A stretch of 64,000 nucleotides of DNA, from contig NW_026947500.1 in assembly GCF_034190915.1 (NCBI RefSeq), positions 21,946,501 to 22,010,500 on the forward strand. The letters are read 5' to 3'. Under the pieces are notes generated by a model. That model was not told the origin of the DNA, searched no databases, and saw nothing but the letters and a program-made list of their open reading frames with translations. Shown one piece after another: positions 31,581 to 43,643 of this stretch. Position 1 is the first letter of the stretch; the number at the start of each line of letters is the position of its first letter. This DNA comes from Cavia porcellus. Taxonomy: Eukaryota; Chordata; Mammalia; Rodentia; Caviidae. A program made the position numbers and the translations under genes.

Positions 31581-32917
31581 GCCAGTGCAGTTTTTTAAAA
31601 AAAATTTTATTTAAGGAGAAAAAAAAGCAGAGAAAGGGTACAAGTTATACAGATTTACAGAAAAAATAAACAGTAGGAAATCACCAGTTAATGGATTACA
31701 TATTGTCATCTTAGAAATAATTGTTCAAGTCACAAAATTAAAGCTTGTAAAGTGGACATTCCAACAATGATACTGCAAACAGTTCTGTTCAATGATCCAA
31801 TAAAATTCTGTGATATCATTTTCTATCTTATACATGCAGTTATATAGTTTAGAGCACTTTCTTTTCCTCTCTTTTGTACAATGACTATTACACATTTTGG
31901 GTTTCATTGCTCCCACGGTTCTTATTGCTTTTTTGGAAGAGAGTAAAACCAAATGAGACATAACAGAGCAGAATCGGTCAAGTCAAAAGGGTGGACATAA
32001 TAGATAATATAAAAACATAATACAAGGTGATCAACAATGGTTACCATAATGCCTCCCGCTATCTCTAATAGAATTGCCTATATCATCAGTTATAATAAAA
32101 TTGAACAAAACAGTAAAGAACAAAACCGACAAAACCAAAACATTGGAGACATTATAGGTCTTCAAAAGTAGATAGTAGTCAACGAGAATGGGCGTCATAA
32201 TGAATTTCACTATCTTCACAGCTGTTGCTTAAACTTTCGAACCTGGTACTATCAAGCAAAACAGAATAGGGGGACATCAGTCAAAAACAAGATGGTGAGA
32301 GTAATACAGGGCTTTAAATCAAGATAATGGAAAGTCAAAGTGGGTTACTATAATATATCCTGCTATTTTTTATTTATTTTTCCCTTAATTAAAGGGATAA
32401 AAATAAAAAAGTAAATAATGGAGTGGAGATTGAGATAAAAGAGGGCATAACAGCGAATCAGCGCAGATCAAAACATAACCATTTAAGCAGAATAGTGTTT
32501 CACCACAAGATAATCCTGACATAAAAGTAGTTACCATATTGTCTCTTTCCTTGAAATCTTTGAGTATAACTTCGTATACTGTAGCATCAAATATATCAAA
32601 ACAATGTAAAACCATTCAAGAGAATGACAGCATTACGGGGTATTTAGAATCAAGTAACAGAAAACGAACAGTGGTTTCTGTATAATCTCCTTGTCTTTAA
32701 AAGTTTTTGCTTATACTATCATACATAATAAAATCCAATAAGATACAACCTGTTTAGACCAATGGAGACAGAAGAACAAAAGCTTGATGAGACTTCAAAA
32801 CAAGATGATACTAAATCAGTAATACCTATTAAGACGTCATTTTCTCCAGAATAGCTGTTCCTATCATCCAATCTTCTCTGCCTCATTTCTGTTGAGCTCT
32901 TTTTCTGTCATTAGTTG

Positions 32918-33951
32918 TCAGTTTGTCTTCTTCATTTTGTTTTCTGCTCCATTCATTGTGGCCTCTCTGCCACTATTTCTGGATTCTTTGTATTTTTCTT
33001 TTTTTAGAATATCCTGCAATACTCTCTGTAGAGTTGAATTGGTTCTTCTTTATCCTGGAAGCACCTTGTTTTTCCATCAATTTCCAGGGATAGTTGTGCA
33101 GGATATATCAATCTTGGCTGGAGATTATTATCTTTCAAAGCTTGAATTATTTCCCCCCACGCTCTTCGTGATTTGATGGTTTGTGCAGAGAAATCTGCTG
33201 TAATTCTGATGGGTGTTCCCTTGTAAGTGGTCTGTTTCTTGTCTCTGACAGCTTTTAATATTCTGTTTTTGTATTGAATTTCTGGAATTTTTATTATTAT
33301 ATGGCTGAGTGTTGCTCTGTTTGGATTGTAGGTGGCTGGGGTCCTGTATGCTTCATACAAATGAGTATCTTTACCTTTTGCTAAATTAGGAAAATTCTCC
33401 TGGATTATTTCTGTGAGTAGCTTTTGTAGTTCATTTGTTTGTGTCCCTACTTCTTCTTTTATGTTCTTAATTCTTAAGTTATGGATCCTCTTATCATCTT
33501 CTAGTCTTTGTATTATTGCTGTTTGTTTCTTTGTTACTTTTAAGAAGTTTTTCATTTCATTCTCCCATATTACAAATCTGCCCTCCAGTTCAGATAGTCT
33601 GTCCTTAGTTTCTTTCAAGCTGTTATGCCAGTTTTCGATAGAGTTTTTAGTTTCCTGGTAGTCTCTTTGAACCTGCTTCACGTATTCTATGCTTTCTCTA
33701 TTTTCTCCATCAAACAATTCTCCCCTCTTTTTCTGTTCTTCCATTCCACCATCTGTTTTTTCTTGGGTGGTACTTAGCATTTCTGTAACTATTCTGCTTA
33801 TTTCTAGCTTCAGGTCATTAATAACTTCATTCCTGAACTGATCTATGAGGCTCTCTAGATGGCGCTTTATGTCTATTGGTGCGGTGTCTGCTATTGCCTA
33901 TTTCTCAGGATTGGGGGCCGAAGGGCTTTTCTTGTTGCTCCCTCTTCCCAT
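32918..33951 (-). pseudogene. L1/HAL1 ORF1p, copy 2, nonsense and 19-bp deletion
   Basis: Starts at ATG 33951-33949 (MGRGSNKKSPS). A TAG replaces a glutamine codon about 18 codons in. From Met at 33780 it is open for 258 codons, through the coiled coil and most of the RRM and CTD (GTPIRITADFSAQT, RRAWGEIIQALK, NLQPRLIYPAQLS). A 19-bp deletion after the FQDKEE codons then shifts the frame, giving a false end at 33004. Adding 19 nt restores 1053 nt in total, identical to the length inferred for copy 1. Dead as a protein gene but little diverged. Confidence 0.93.
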
Positions 33952-34176
33952 ATTCTTTGTTCCTTATATATGCAAGCGTATATAGGAGGCCCAGCTTCCT
34001 TCCCTGTCAGCCACAGTCTGATTGAATTGTGCTGGCTAGGTGTTCCTGCCCACCGCAGCACACCAAGAAGTTGCAGACCAGGCAGCCTATGCGGGGCCCG
34101 CCCCTCCAGGTCACCCTCAGGCTCTGGGATGTGGGTTGTGCTAGCCCACTGGGTCTCAGCCAGCAGTGTCACGTAG
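33859..34176 (+). other. Antisense 105-codon ORF over HAL1 5'UTR/ORF1 start (copy 2)
   Basis: Counterpart of the antisense frame in copy 1: same ATG, same stop position, 105 codons, begins MALYVYWCGV. It overlaps the first ~93 nt of ORF1 on the opposite strand. No domain recognised. Confidence 0.3.
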
Positions 34177-34929
34177 GCTAGGCACTTCTCACCAATCCCA
34201 CTTGAGAGGGGGATACGTGGCTGAAGTCGCTGCAGCGCCCTGTTCCCGCAAGTCTTCCCAGTCCCAGAATGTCCTCTGTTGGAGTCTCCTAAACTGTGGA
34301 AGAGTGTCAGTTTCTCTCACTCACCTCACCACAAGTCAATGCACAGCTCCCCGCCTGTCCTGTTTTCAACTCTGTTCGCCGATTCCCGTTCTCAGAGCTT
34401 CTGCGCGTCTCTCTCCCTGCCAAGCCGATGTAGACGCAGCCGCCGCGCGGCGGGAAACCCAAATCGCGGCTTCCAATGCCACGGTCTCCGGCTTCCACCC
34501 TGAGGCTTTTCTGTTCCTGTTATAGCACCAGGATTGCATTCCAAGTTGGTTTCTCTCAGCCCAGTTCGTTCTTGGGTCAGCAGGGCATATCTCCACTTGC
34601 TTATGATTCCTTACTCCGCACATTCCTGAATTCTAAGCTGGTTCTTTCAGAGAGCCTCCATAGCTGCTGCTATCTGTCCGCCATGTTCTCCCGGAAGTCC
34701 TCGCCAGTGCAGTTTTAAAGTCTCTTGAGCTTAGCCTTTACCTTCTGCATTTCTATCAACATTATGATCTTGTGGGCCTACACCAGAATTGCCTTCCCAG
34801 CAACTTTAGTTTATAGCATTCTAGCACTGCTTCTCCAGCTAACATCTTTAAACATTACCCGGCTTCTGAACCACATGGTCTGGCAGTGTCACAGCAAGGG
34901 ACCCCTCTCTTCTGGTACCAAAATCTGTA

Positions 34930-35400
34930 GTTACTTTCCTGTGGCAGAGACACAATACCTGACACCCACAATTTACAAAGGAAAGGTTTTTGGTTGTTCG
35001 TTTTGTTATTTTGTCTTTTTGAGACAAGGTTTTGTTACGTCATTCAGGCTGGCATTGAACTCACTTTGTAGCCTACGCAAACCTTGAACTCACAACGATC
35101 CTCCAGTTTGAGCCTTCTGAGTGGTAGGATTACAAGGGTGTGCCACCATGACCAGTAGGAAAGGTTTATTTTTGTTCACAGTTCCTCAAGGTTTTAGTTC
35201 ATAGTCAGTTGGTACCAAGGCAGGATGGCATGGCACAGGAAAAGCTACACACAGTATGGTGGACTTTATGCAGAGAGAGACAAGTGAGGAGCTGGGAAGG
35301 GAGATGTAAACTTCCAGGTCATGCCCACAGTGACCTACCTCTTCCAACTAGTCTCCACTTCCTAACAGCAAGTTGGTGTTAACCCCCTATAAGCCACTTA
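34930..35400 (-). mobile_element. MaLR-like LTR, minus strand, split by a B1
   Basis: GGCAGAGACACAATACCTGA, then after the B1: TTTATTTTTGTTCACAGTTC, TTAGTTCATAGTCAGTTGGT, CAAGGCAGGATGGCATGGC and GCCCACAGTGACCTACCTC. The same blocks occur at 25615-26045. This is the pattern of an antisense MaLR LTR. Confidence 0.5.
34990..35156 (-). mobile_element. B1-type SINE, minus strand, with perfect TSD
   Basis: TTTTTGAGACAAGGTTTTGT, CAGGCTGGCATTGAACTCAC, the 29-bp-type internal repeat TTTGTAGCCTACGCAAACC, and TGTGCCACCATGACCAGT. Perfect 11-bp duplication AGGAAAGGTTT at 34979-34989 and 35157-35167. Nested in an LTR. Confidence 0.94.
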
Positions 35401-38197
35401 CCTTTAAAATGCCCCATGTTTGTGCTAATGAAGCTTTGGAGAGACGTCCAGTTATAAGCTATGATCAGGAAGATATGGTCATATACCTTTTGTTTGATAT
35501 GCCCTATATCTTTTGTTTGCACTACTAGGAGAGTAGGCTGTGTCTTTCCTAATGAGCATGAAGTAAACTGCACATAGTACCTGAAGCTGCCATCAGTCCT
35601 TATGAGATCCTGAAATCAGACCCTCCCTGGGAAGGGAGTTAGTCCTGAGAAAGAAAGAAAACAGGTCATATTTGCGTTATGTGAACTCTAGGTAAAGCTT
35701 CTCTTGGACTTAATTCTGTAATATGCTTCTTTTTCTGCTTTAGCTGGTTTGGTTCAGTATTTTGTTACTTATAACCAAAAGCATCTTGAGACAATATACT
35801 TGTTTTGAGGCTGATTATACTATTTTTGAAGAGTTTTAAAAGTCAAGGATACATTAGAGCAACTGCAAAAAAAATCTTATTAATTCAAAAGTTATGAGAA
35901 ATAGTGAATTTTGCAGAGTAATTATACTTTTTATAAGAGTTTCTTTGATTCATAGCTTTATAGTTGTTTTTCCTACCTCCACTCATTATAGATGATAGAT
36001 TTATGAAATCTTTCTACTCAGTCTCTCAGTCTGTTTCACTCTTTGGAACATTCCTAAAACAAGATTTTAAGTTTGTCACCTCATACTCATTTCCATGATG
36101 GCAGACAAAAATGTTCTAAACCCAGTAACTGAATGTCAACACAAAATCTCACCAAAAAGGAGACTGGCTTGCAAGGGACACCTTTATTCTGTGTAATAGA
36201 ATACTGAATAATAAAGAACAGGCAAATTTTTAAAAATGTCTTTCTTTGATTTGCATTCCCATGAAAATTGTTTCTAGCTATGAACTCTGTGTTGTCACAT
36301 TAGAAACTTTCAAGTGTAGTGTGACCTTGATTTATCACTGTGTTTAAAAATATCTTTGTACCCCACCTTTTAAATACTCACATGGCTTGTATACTTTGTT
36401 TTTATTCTCTGCTGTGTTGGATATAGGGCATTTCAGAAAAATAAAGTAGTAGGACAGACGAATATTCTATAAATATACTGTGTTAGACATAGAGTCCTTG
36501 TAATGGGCTCTTAAATTCAGCAAGTACATTTTTTTAATCCACAAAGTGGCCTCTGCTTTGTTAGATGTCACATTTTTATTTAGTCTGGTAACATTTTCTC
36601 AGCATTTCATGGTTTTGCGGTAAGAATATGGTACTAGCATTTTGCAGGGCTATGGAAAACGTAGAAATTATTGCTATTCTCATTTTCAAGTATTTCAAGT
36701 CATTTGGTGTGATTTGCCTTCATTCCACATTTGAAGTCTACCTTGAATATTTTTATGTCTGTATATGTGTTTTAGGGGAGCAGAAACCATCTCCTGAATT
36801 ATTACTATGAATACATTCCACTTCTTATTAAACTTCCAAGAACAAAAATTTGCTTCCTGTAAAAGGTACAATGAGATACCTTTTGTGCTCCTGGCTAGAT
36901 TCACTAGTTTTGTTTTGTTTGTTTTGGATTTTTATTTTCTTTCTTATTTCATTTAGATGGAGTCCTGCTTATTATAACTCTAAATTGCATCAGATTGTTT
37001 CTTAGTAAGTTGCCCCTACTCAAGGCCTGATCAAGACATTTATTGCCAATTAGGAACAGGATGTTTGGGATGCTTAGTGATGTTCTCCGGATGACCTGTT
37101 TCATGTTCTTGATTTGTTTTGTTTTATTTTTGTTTTATGAACACGTTGGCTTTTCCATTCAACTATAACTTTAATTGAATTGGCTTGGTTAATAGAACAT
37201 TGACCAGATCCTCTTCTTATCCCCAGCCCTCCCCTAATCTCCTTACCCCTTTATTGTAGCCCAACCTCAATCTGAAGTAAGGGGAATTTCTAGGAATTAT
37301 AGATAACAGTTTGTATGTTTCCAAGACATAGGCTCACTATATTTCCTTCTAAATTGATTGGGCAGTGTTTCTCTGGATATTTAGAGATAAATCCCTTTGA
37401 AAAGTAAATTTAAACAATAATGTCTGTAGTGGGAGGCATTTCTTAGTGAATAGCCACCAGTGAGAGGACATGAATGTCTGCACCACATGTGGCTGCATGG
37501 TCTGTACATCTGTTTTGAAGTTCGGTTGTTTCCTGGACCACATGCGTGTTTCTTTGGGTGGCTGACATCCCTCCCAGGAGGTGGGCATCATGAGCTGTAA
37601 CTATAACTGTCTGACTCTTTCTGACCTAGAGATTGTTGGACTTTGTCATAGTTTGATTGTTGTTCTTATCATAATCTGGTTCTGTTTAATATTGATAATA
37701 TTGGAAGTTGTATAAATTAGCAGTATGGCAAAGGGCCAAGCATATTTAAACTCATAAATCTTGATTTCCAGGACTTTTAAAAGCTTCGAGATTTAAATAG
37801 TCCTTTGTGGAAGACATACAGAGTACTTATAAAATTCTCAGAAGGCTTTCTTAGTGAAATTGACAGAACAATTGACAACAATAAGTCACTCTTCTAGAAT
37901 TCAGAAAATCCATATTTTTCATGACTCTGATTGTAATCTTCTCCAAATTATACACCCTGATTTGCATGTATTAATGATGAATGATGATGATGAATATTGT
38001 ATGATTTTACTTTTATAAAGCATCTCATGTAGTCAGTTCATAGAAACAGAAAGTAGAACACAGAAGTAGAATTGTCTAGTAAGTCTAAAGTTTTAGTTTT
38101 GCAAGATGAAAAAATTATGTAAATATTTTGGATGATGGTATAAACATTCTTGCTTGTTCCCTCCCCTTCCCTTCCTTTTCACCCTCCCCTCCCCTCC
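35401..38197. other. Intronic tract without recognised features
   Basis: AT-rich sequence. A GATGATGAATGATGATGATG patch is at about 37975-37995 and a CCCTCCCCT run at 38160-38200. No gene, SINE or exon seen. Confidence 0.5.
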
Positions 38198-38272
38198 CCC
38201 TGTCTCCTGGGAATCAAACTCATGACCTCATACTTGCCAGGTAGGTGCCACTGAGCTATATCCCCAGACTCT
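38198..38272 (-). mobile_element. ID-type SINE, minus strand
   Basis: CTGGGAATCAAACTCATGAC, CTTGCCAGGTAGGTGCCACT and GAGCTATATCCCCAG form an ID body in reverse complement, next to a C/T-rich run. Confidence 0.88.
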
Positions 38273-38894
38273 TAAAATGGTTAAGTTAGTAAATTTTATG
38301 TGATAGTGATACTGTAAATTGAATGTATAGCATATTCCATACATGTATTATTTTATTCAATATTCACAATTCTATGAAAGGATATATTATGACTGTTGTA
38401 TAGGCAAAAGAACTTAATTTGGAACAGTAATTAACTAGCAAGTAAGTAGCATACAATGTTAGGCCTACATATTCCTCTAAAACCACTTGAAAAATACACT
38501 GACACCAGCTGAACTTAAAGCCATATTATCTCCAAGGACTGTTAGCTCTGGAATCTCTGATTCTGCTTCTGAGATACCCAAGGAGCCTGTGAAGTTCTGT
38601 CAGGTAAGAAAAAAAGTTAAATTTCTGGCTGTCCAGAGATGACTATTCTATCATTTATAGCATTTAAAATTTGCCTAACTAGGTTTTACCCATGGTACCT
38701 CAGCAGCACTGAAAGCTGATTGGTGAGAGCCTGAGGTTTTATTCAAATGTTAGAAAAATTGAGATATCAATAGTGTTTATAAATAAACACTTGGCTTAGT
38801 AAAGACTGAGAGGAATCTCTACCTTTCATTATATTTTTTCTGTTTTTTTATAATAACAGGTCTGTATTACTTATGTTTTGGGTTGACTTTCTGT

Positions 38895-39345
38895 CTTCCT
38901 TGAAATTGATATGTAGAAGTCCTAACCCACAATATCTCAAAATGTGGCCTTATTGTAAATAAAATCATTGCATATGTTGTTAGTTAAAATGAGGTCATAC
39001 TGGGTAAAGTTGGGCCCCTAATTCACTATGACTGATGGTCTTGTAAAAGGGGGAAATTGGATACAGAGACATGAGTACAGGGGAAGCCCATATGAAACTG
39101 GAGGCAGAGATAAGCGAATACTTCAGCAAGCCAAGTAAAATCAAAGATTGCCAGGAAGCAACTAGGACCAAAGAGGGAGGTATAGGACAGAATTTTTCTT
39201 CACAGCTTCATAAGGAAACAAGCCTGATGGCACTGTGCTCTCAGAATTCCAGTATCCAGAATTGTGACCAATGAATTTCTGGTTTAGGCCACTCTGTTTG
39301 TGGTACTTTGTTATAGTTGCCCTAGCAAACTAATGCAAATTCTAA
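38895..39345 (+). mobile_element. MLT1-like MaLR LTR, plus strand
   Basis: GATATGTAGAAGTCCTAACC, CAAAATGTGGCCTTATTGTA, AAAATGAGGTCATACTGGGT, GGGCCCCTAATTCACTATGA, GGAGGCAGAGATAAG and the ending TGTTATAGTTGCCCTAGCAA ACT match, in order, a mammal-wide MaLR LTR consensus. Diverged. Confidence 0.65.
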
Positions 39346-39461
39346 AATGAAAAATTTTTAAAATAAAAGTCAGCTATGCCTCCTGGCAGTTTATCTAAAG
39401 CAGTAATCAAATTAAGGGATCTGTATTTGTGAAGCTTTTTATTTATTTATTTAACTTATTT

Positions 39462-39607
39462 ATTTTTAAATAAGGTCTCACTGTGTAGTTCAAGTAGGTT
39501 TTGAACTCACGATGTAACTCAGGCTGACTGTTCTTGAACTCATGGCAATCCTCCTGCCTCAGCCTTCCAAGTACTAGGATTATAGGTGTGTACCTCAACA
39601 CCTGGCT
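39462..39607 (-). mobile_element. B1-type SINE, minus strand
   Basis: AAGGTCTCACTGTGTAGTTC, CATGGCAATCCTCCTGCCTC and AGCCTTCCAAGTACTAGGAT are the reverse complement of a B1 with the internal duplication, after a (TTTA)n tail. Confidence 0.9.
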
Positions 39608-39728
39608 TGTGAATATGTTTATTTTAATGATTTTTTATAATTGGGAAAAATGAGAAACACTCCAAATGTCTAGACATTAGTGAGTAGCCAAATTATTACA
39701 TGTCTGCTTGATGACATATTATGTTGTT

Positions 39729-39812
39729 GGACTGAGAATTTAGCTCAATGACACAAGCACCTGCCTGGCAAGTGTAAGGTCATGGAGTTTGATCCTGGTA
39801 CCAAAAAAAACC
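39729..39812 (+). mobile_element. ID-type SINE, plus strand
   Basis: GAGAATTTAGCTCAATGACA, CACCTGCCTGGCAAGTGTAA and GGAGTTTGATCCTGGTACC, then an A run. Confidence 0.9.
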
Positions 39813-40084
39813 CCCAGCTACACAAACATATATATAGTCATTTTGTATAGCATAAATAAAAGCTGAATGCAAAATTGTCTGTGCAAAATGAGAACATTTG
39901 TGCAAAAGAGATGCATTATACTAAAATTGGGAAAGAGCACTGAATTTATAAGCTTTATTAGGATAATGGAATCATGCACTTTTTTCCTTCTAGCATTTTC
40001 ATCTGTTACTTTTATTACATAGAATTATGGTAATAGATTATTATGATTATAATGCTATTTCTTAAAAATCAACTTTTGAGGGAA

Positions 40085-40480
40085 ATTTTACATCCAGTAA
40101 AATCCTTTTGAGGTGAATAGTTTGATAGCTTTGACAACTGTATATACCTTAACACTGCAATCAAGAACTAAGACATTTCTGTATGCCAAAGTGTTCCTAA
40201 TGCCCTTATATAGTCAGTCCTCTCTCAACGCCAGTCTTAGTTAACCAACAAGCTACTTTTTGTCTCCATCAATTATCTTTTTTCTATGATTCCATATGAA
40301 TAGAATAATGCAGCATAATTTTTTTGAGATTCATCCATACTGTACCTCCTATGAGGAATTGGTTACCTTTTATTATTTAGGAATACTCCATTGAATCAGT
40401 ATACCAGTTTTTCTTCCGGTTCACTTGTTAATTCACATTTGCTTTGTTCCTGATTTTTTTGGTGATTATGAGTATGTCTA
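40085..40480 (-). mobile_element. Old L1 3'UTR, minus strand
   Basis: TTTGACAACTGTATATACCT, CACTGCAATCAAGAACTAAG, CATATGAATAGAATAATGCA and GAGATTCATCCATACTG follow the reverse complement of an old L1 3' end. Confidence 0.6.
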
Positions 40481-42159
40481 TTGAGCCAAGGTAGCTGATA
40501 GTTGTTGAAGACAGAGTAGTCTGAGATTGTTTTTCTTCTTGTGAGCTAACACATTAGTCTGCTACAGAACTACTGGGTTAAAGACAAAGGATTTTATTAC
40601 TGCACAGAAAATAAGAGTATGTCATTTGTGTCTGTTACCTTTGTCACTTAAGTCCCATGGAGAAAATGCCAAAAATCCTTCGTAAATACTGTGCACACAT
40701 GCCTTTGAGAGTTTCTAGTACTCAAATCTTTTATAATAGGCTACAGACAAATTTCCCTTTATCCTACCATTGGCTTTATCTGGTAGCCATTGATGGGTTT
40801 TATAGATTTTGTCCATCTTTTCTAGGAAGGCTTGTGTTTAGACTTTGCTGGGATGGGACATAGTAGCCTCTCTCCAAGGCCAGTTTTGACTTCTTCCAAG
40901 ATGCAGCTCTTTCCCAGTTTCTGCTGATTTCATGAAGATGGAATTCCACTGATCTCTCAATCTTGTATGAATTCTGAGACCCATTTACAGTATCACTCTC
41001 TGGCGACTGTACTTTATTTGCCCTAATGGAGTTTCACACTTTCCATGCCTAGATTATTACTCAGTGAATGACACATTCAACACAATGATTTCTGGAGCTT
41101 TTTTTGGTTGAGCTGTACTTTTTTGGCCTTCAAATTTTAGTTGTTTTTGTCTCCCTGACTCAGTGAAGTTTCTACATTCGGTTTACAGTGACCCTCCCCA
41201 CTTCCTAATGCATTCAGGCAGAAATCCAGGCCAATCATGGGATTTGTCTCATTGGTTTTTCTACTTGCAGGTATCATTATCTGGTGCTGCTAAATGTTGG
41301 AAAACATTTTGTCCAGTATTCTAGTTTTTGTAGCAGGAGAATAGTAGCTTGCTAAGATTAGAAATCCTAAAGATAACTGGAGTGCTTAAAAATCCATTAA
41401 AGAGTTTAATAAAGCTGCAAGATTTTTTCAAGTTAGTTTCCAAGATTAGCACATGTATATTATTATGCTACATGACTTGAGTAAAAATAATACTTTCGTG
41501 TTAGAAAGCCATGTTGTAACCTGTTTGTTCATACATAGATGAAATGAGTTTTTATATAAATGTAAAATATCTTGAGTCTTTGTGCTGTGATAACTGCCAG
41601 TTGTTAAGATTGTTTTGTTACCGGGTTTTGGGGTACTGGAGTCTTCTTCTGAAAGTGATTTCTAGGTTCTTTCTGTCCTGAAAATAGAATTGGTCAAGAT
41701 AAGCACAAACAGTAGGAAAATTTTATTTAAAGACAGGAAAAGAAACAGGCTCTGCAGAGTGAATTTGGGCCAAATAAAAGTAGGAAAAGAAGCACACCCT
41801 GCAACCTAAGAGTGGGCCGCCATGCAAGAAGAGACATAGTGGTCAAAGCACAATGTAGACTGTCCTTTTTGTGTCACCCACTTCTCAGACTGATGTCAGG
41901 TCTAGGCCTTCTGATCAAAAACCTGCTTGAGTTCCCAGGAGAAGCTCACACCAGGACTTTGGGAACTGTTCTGTGCGTGTATCCTGGGGTTATAATGCCT
42001 CCCTTCCCAGCCATACGCTACCTTCCTCTCTCAATTTAGTTGAAAAGAAATTTAGGGCATCTAGATCAGATATGAAAGAAGTGGTATAATTTGAGACTGC
42101 GTTTTGAAATGCTTGTGTCAGGCAATCTGCCTCACAAACTACCTGGATCTTAGCATATT
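40481..42159. other. Intronic tract
   Basis: No gene recognised. 41630-42040, with TTTTATTTAAAGACAGGAAA and a GC-richer flank, may be a minus-strand LTR but no family is named. Confidence 0.35.
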
Positions 42160-42355
42160 GCTTGTTAGCTTATTACCCAGGCAAGTCACATTTTTTCAGA
42201 ATTACTTTTCCATCTGCAATAGAAAATAATCTTACCACCACAGGATTTTGGGGAAGATTAAATTATTATACATATGGTGCATAGGTGTATAAGTGTAAAG
42301 GTTTTAGAGTAATGCTTGACAATAGGTGTTTGGTAAATGTTCATTGTCGCTGTGA
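42160..42355 (+). mobile_element. MIR SINE, plus strand
   Basis: TTACCCAGGCAAGTCACATT, CTTTTCCATCTGCAATAGAA, GGGGAAGATTAAATTATTA and AATAGGTGTTTGGTAAATG are in MIR order. Confidence 0.75.
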
Positions 42356-42856
42356 TTGTTGTACTGAGTAACTGAATTACTGATTACATTAATATTTATC
42401 CCTGTAAGTTAATAAATTTTTAGCCATTGTAATTGAAACATCCTTTGCTTTTTAAGCCAAACACATAGGTAAATATTCTGTTAGATATGATATTTTTGAT
42501 ATATTCCATATCACCCATGTAGCTCTCCTCCTTCACCTATCCTATTCTTGTTTCCTGTCTTAAATTTTCTATTCACTCTTGCTTTGGTTACTTAAAAATA
42601 GTTTTACTACACATCAATTTAGTCATAAATAATATGTAATTCAATTAAAATTTATTAATTAAATTAATTAAAATTTTTTCAGGTTTTAATTTTTATTAGT
42701 ACATGTTTTTTTATCACATAATGATTACATTCTTTGTGACCTTGACCCACAGGGCCAGGTGCACATGAATATGATGCATATGAACTTCACCCAGATTACT
42801 AGTTCACATCATCTCCATCTGCACAGAGCTCTCAGTGTATGGTATATTGTATGCAT

Positions 42857-42860
<4 letters not shown>

Positions 42861-42895
<35 letters not shown>
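42861..42895. repeat. (GT)n microsatellite
   Basis: Seventeen uninterrupted GT units. Confidence 0.97.
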
Positions 42896-42897
<2 letters not shown>

Positions 42898-42919
42898 CAA
42901 CTAAGTGTGAAAACACTAA

Positions 42920-43255
42920 CAACACGCCTTTGTTTCTTAATGGCCTCTCCCTTTCCTCTAAATCCTTTCATCTTCTCACTCCTTTTCCATTTGAAAAAGA
43001 TCTATCTCCCTACTTCCTGTTTTATGTTTTAAAGCTTTGATGTAGGTATAATGACATGTATTCTTCTTCTACTTGCTTGTTTTGCTTAATGTTACATATT
43101 TCTTGAGATTCATCCTTGTAGTGTATGCATTCTCAGTACTCTAGAGTATGTTTCTTATTTCCAGGTTTTTTTGCTGTTACAGACAGCCTTGAATATTTGT
43201 GTACATGTTCCCTAGTGTACATGTGAAGGCATTTATCTGATACATGTGTAGAGCA
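42920..43255 (-). mobile_element. Old L1 3' fragment, minus strand
   Basis: TGTTTTGCTTAATGTTACAT, GAGATTCATCCTTGTAG and TTACAGACAGCCTTGAATAT are the reverse complement of an old L1 3'UTR. Confidence 0.5.
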
Positions 43256-43264
43256 TCTTGGGTT

Positions 43265-43643
43265 GCAGTCTTCAGGGGTTATAATCTTCAGTCTTCTTCA
43301 GACTGCAGCAGCCCTGGGTGGAGACGAGCTATTATTAAGAAAGGACTCTGAAGAGAATGAGAGACACAGTGACACCCATTGCTGACTTCCCTGTTGTCTG
43401 AACTTGAAGAGCTAAAATGCCTTCCTCATCTTGTTCAGATCAGTTCTATACTATGTTGTTTCATGTGAATTCTCTGTATGTGACGATATGGTCAACTATT
43501 TGGAAGAAAACAGACAATATGATAGATAGGGAAGATCTCTGATTGTCTTGCTTTGAAATTTATGTCTCTTACATTGCTTTCTTATGTTCTGTTTTGTTCT
43601 GTTGTGTTCAATTTTACCCTCTTTAAAATAAAAAAATTAAAAA
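43265..43643 (+). mobile_element. Possible poly(A)-ended retro-insert, unidentified
   Basis: About 380 bp lie between two L1 fragments. It begins near an inverted repeat (GCAGTCT ... AGACTGC) and ends TTTAAAATAAAAAAATTAAA, like the tails of the HAL1 copies. No target-site duplication found and no family recognised. Confidence 0.25.

Larger units (their letters stand above)
31595..34702 (-). mobile_element. HAL1-type (ORF2-less L1) element, copy 2
   Basis: A 3108-bp element on the minus strand: 5' end at 34702 (GAGGACTTCCGGGAGAACAT), 3' A/T-rich tail at 31595. A perfect 14-bp duplication GCCAGTGCAGTTTT occurs at 31581-31594 and 34703-34716. In element orientation the duplication starts TTT|AAAA, the classic L1 endonuclease site. 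Same order as copy 1: 5'UTR, ORF1 (33951-32918), ORF2-free tail of about 1.3 kb. It is inserted in a possible MaLR internal region. Confidence 0.95.
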
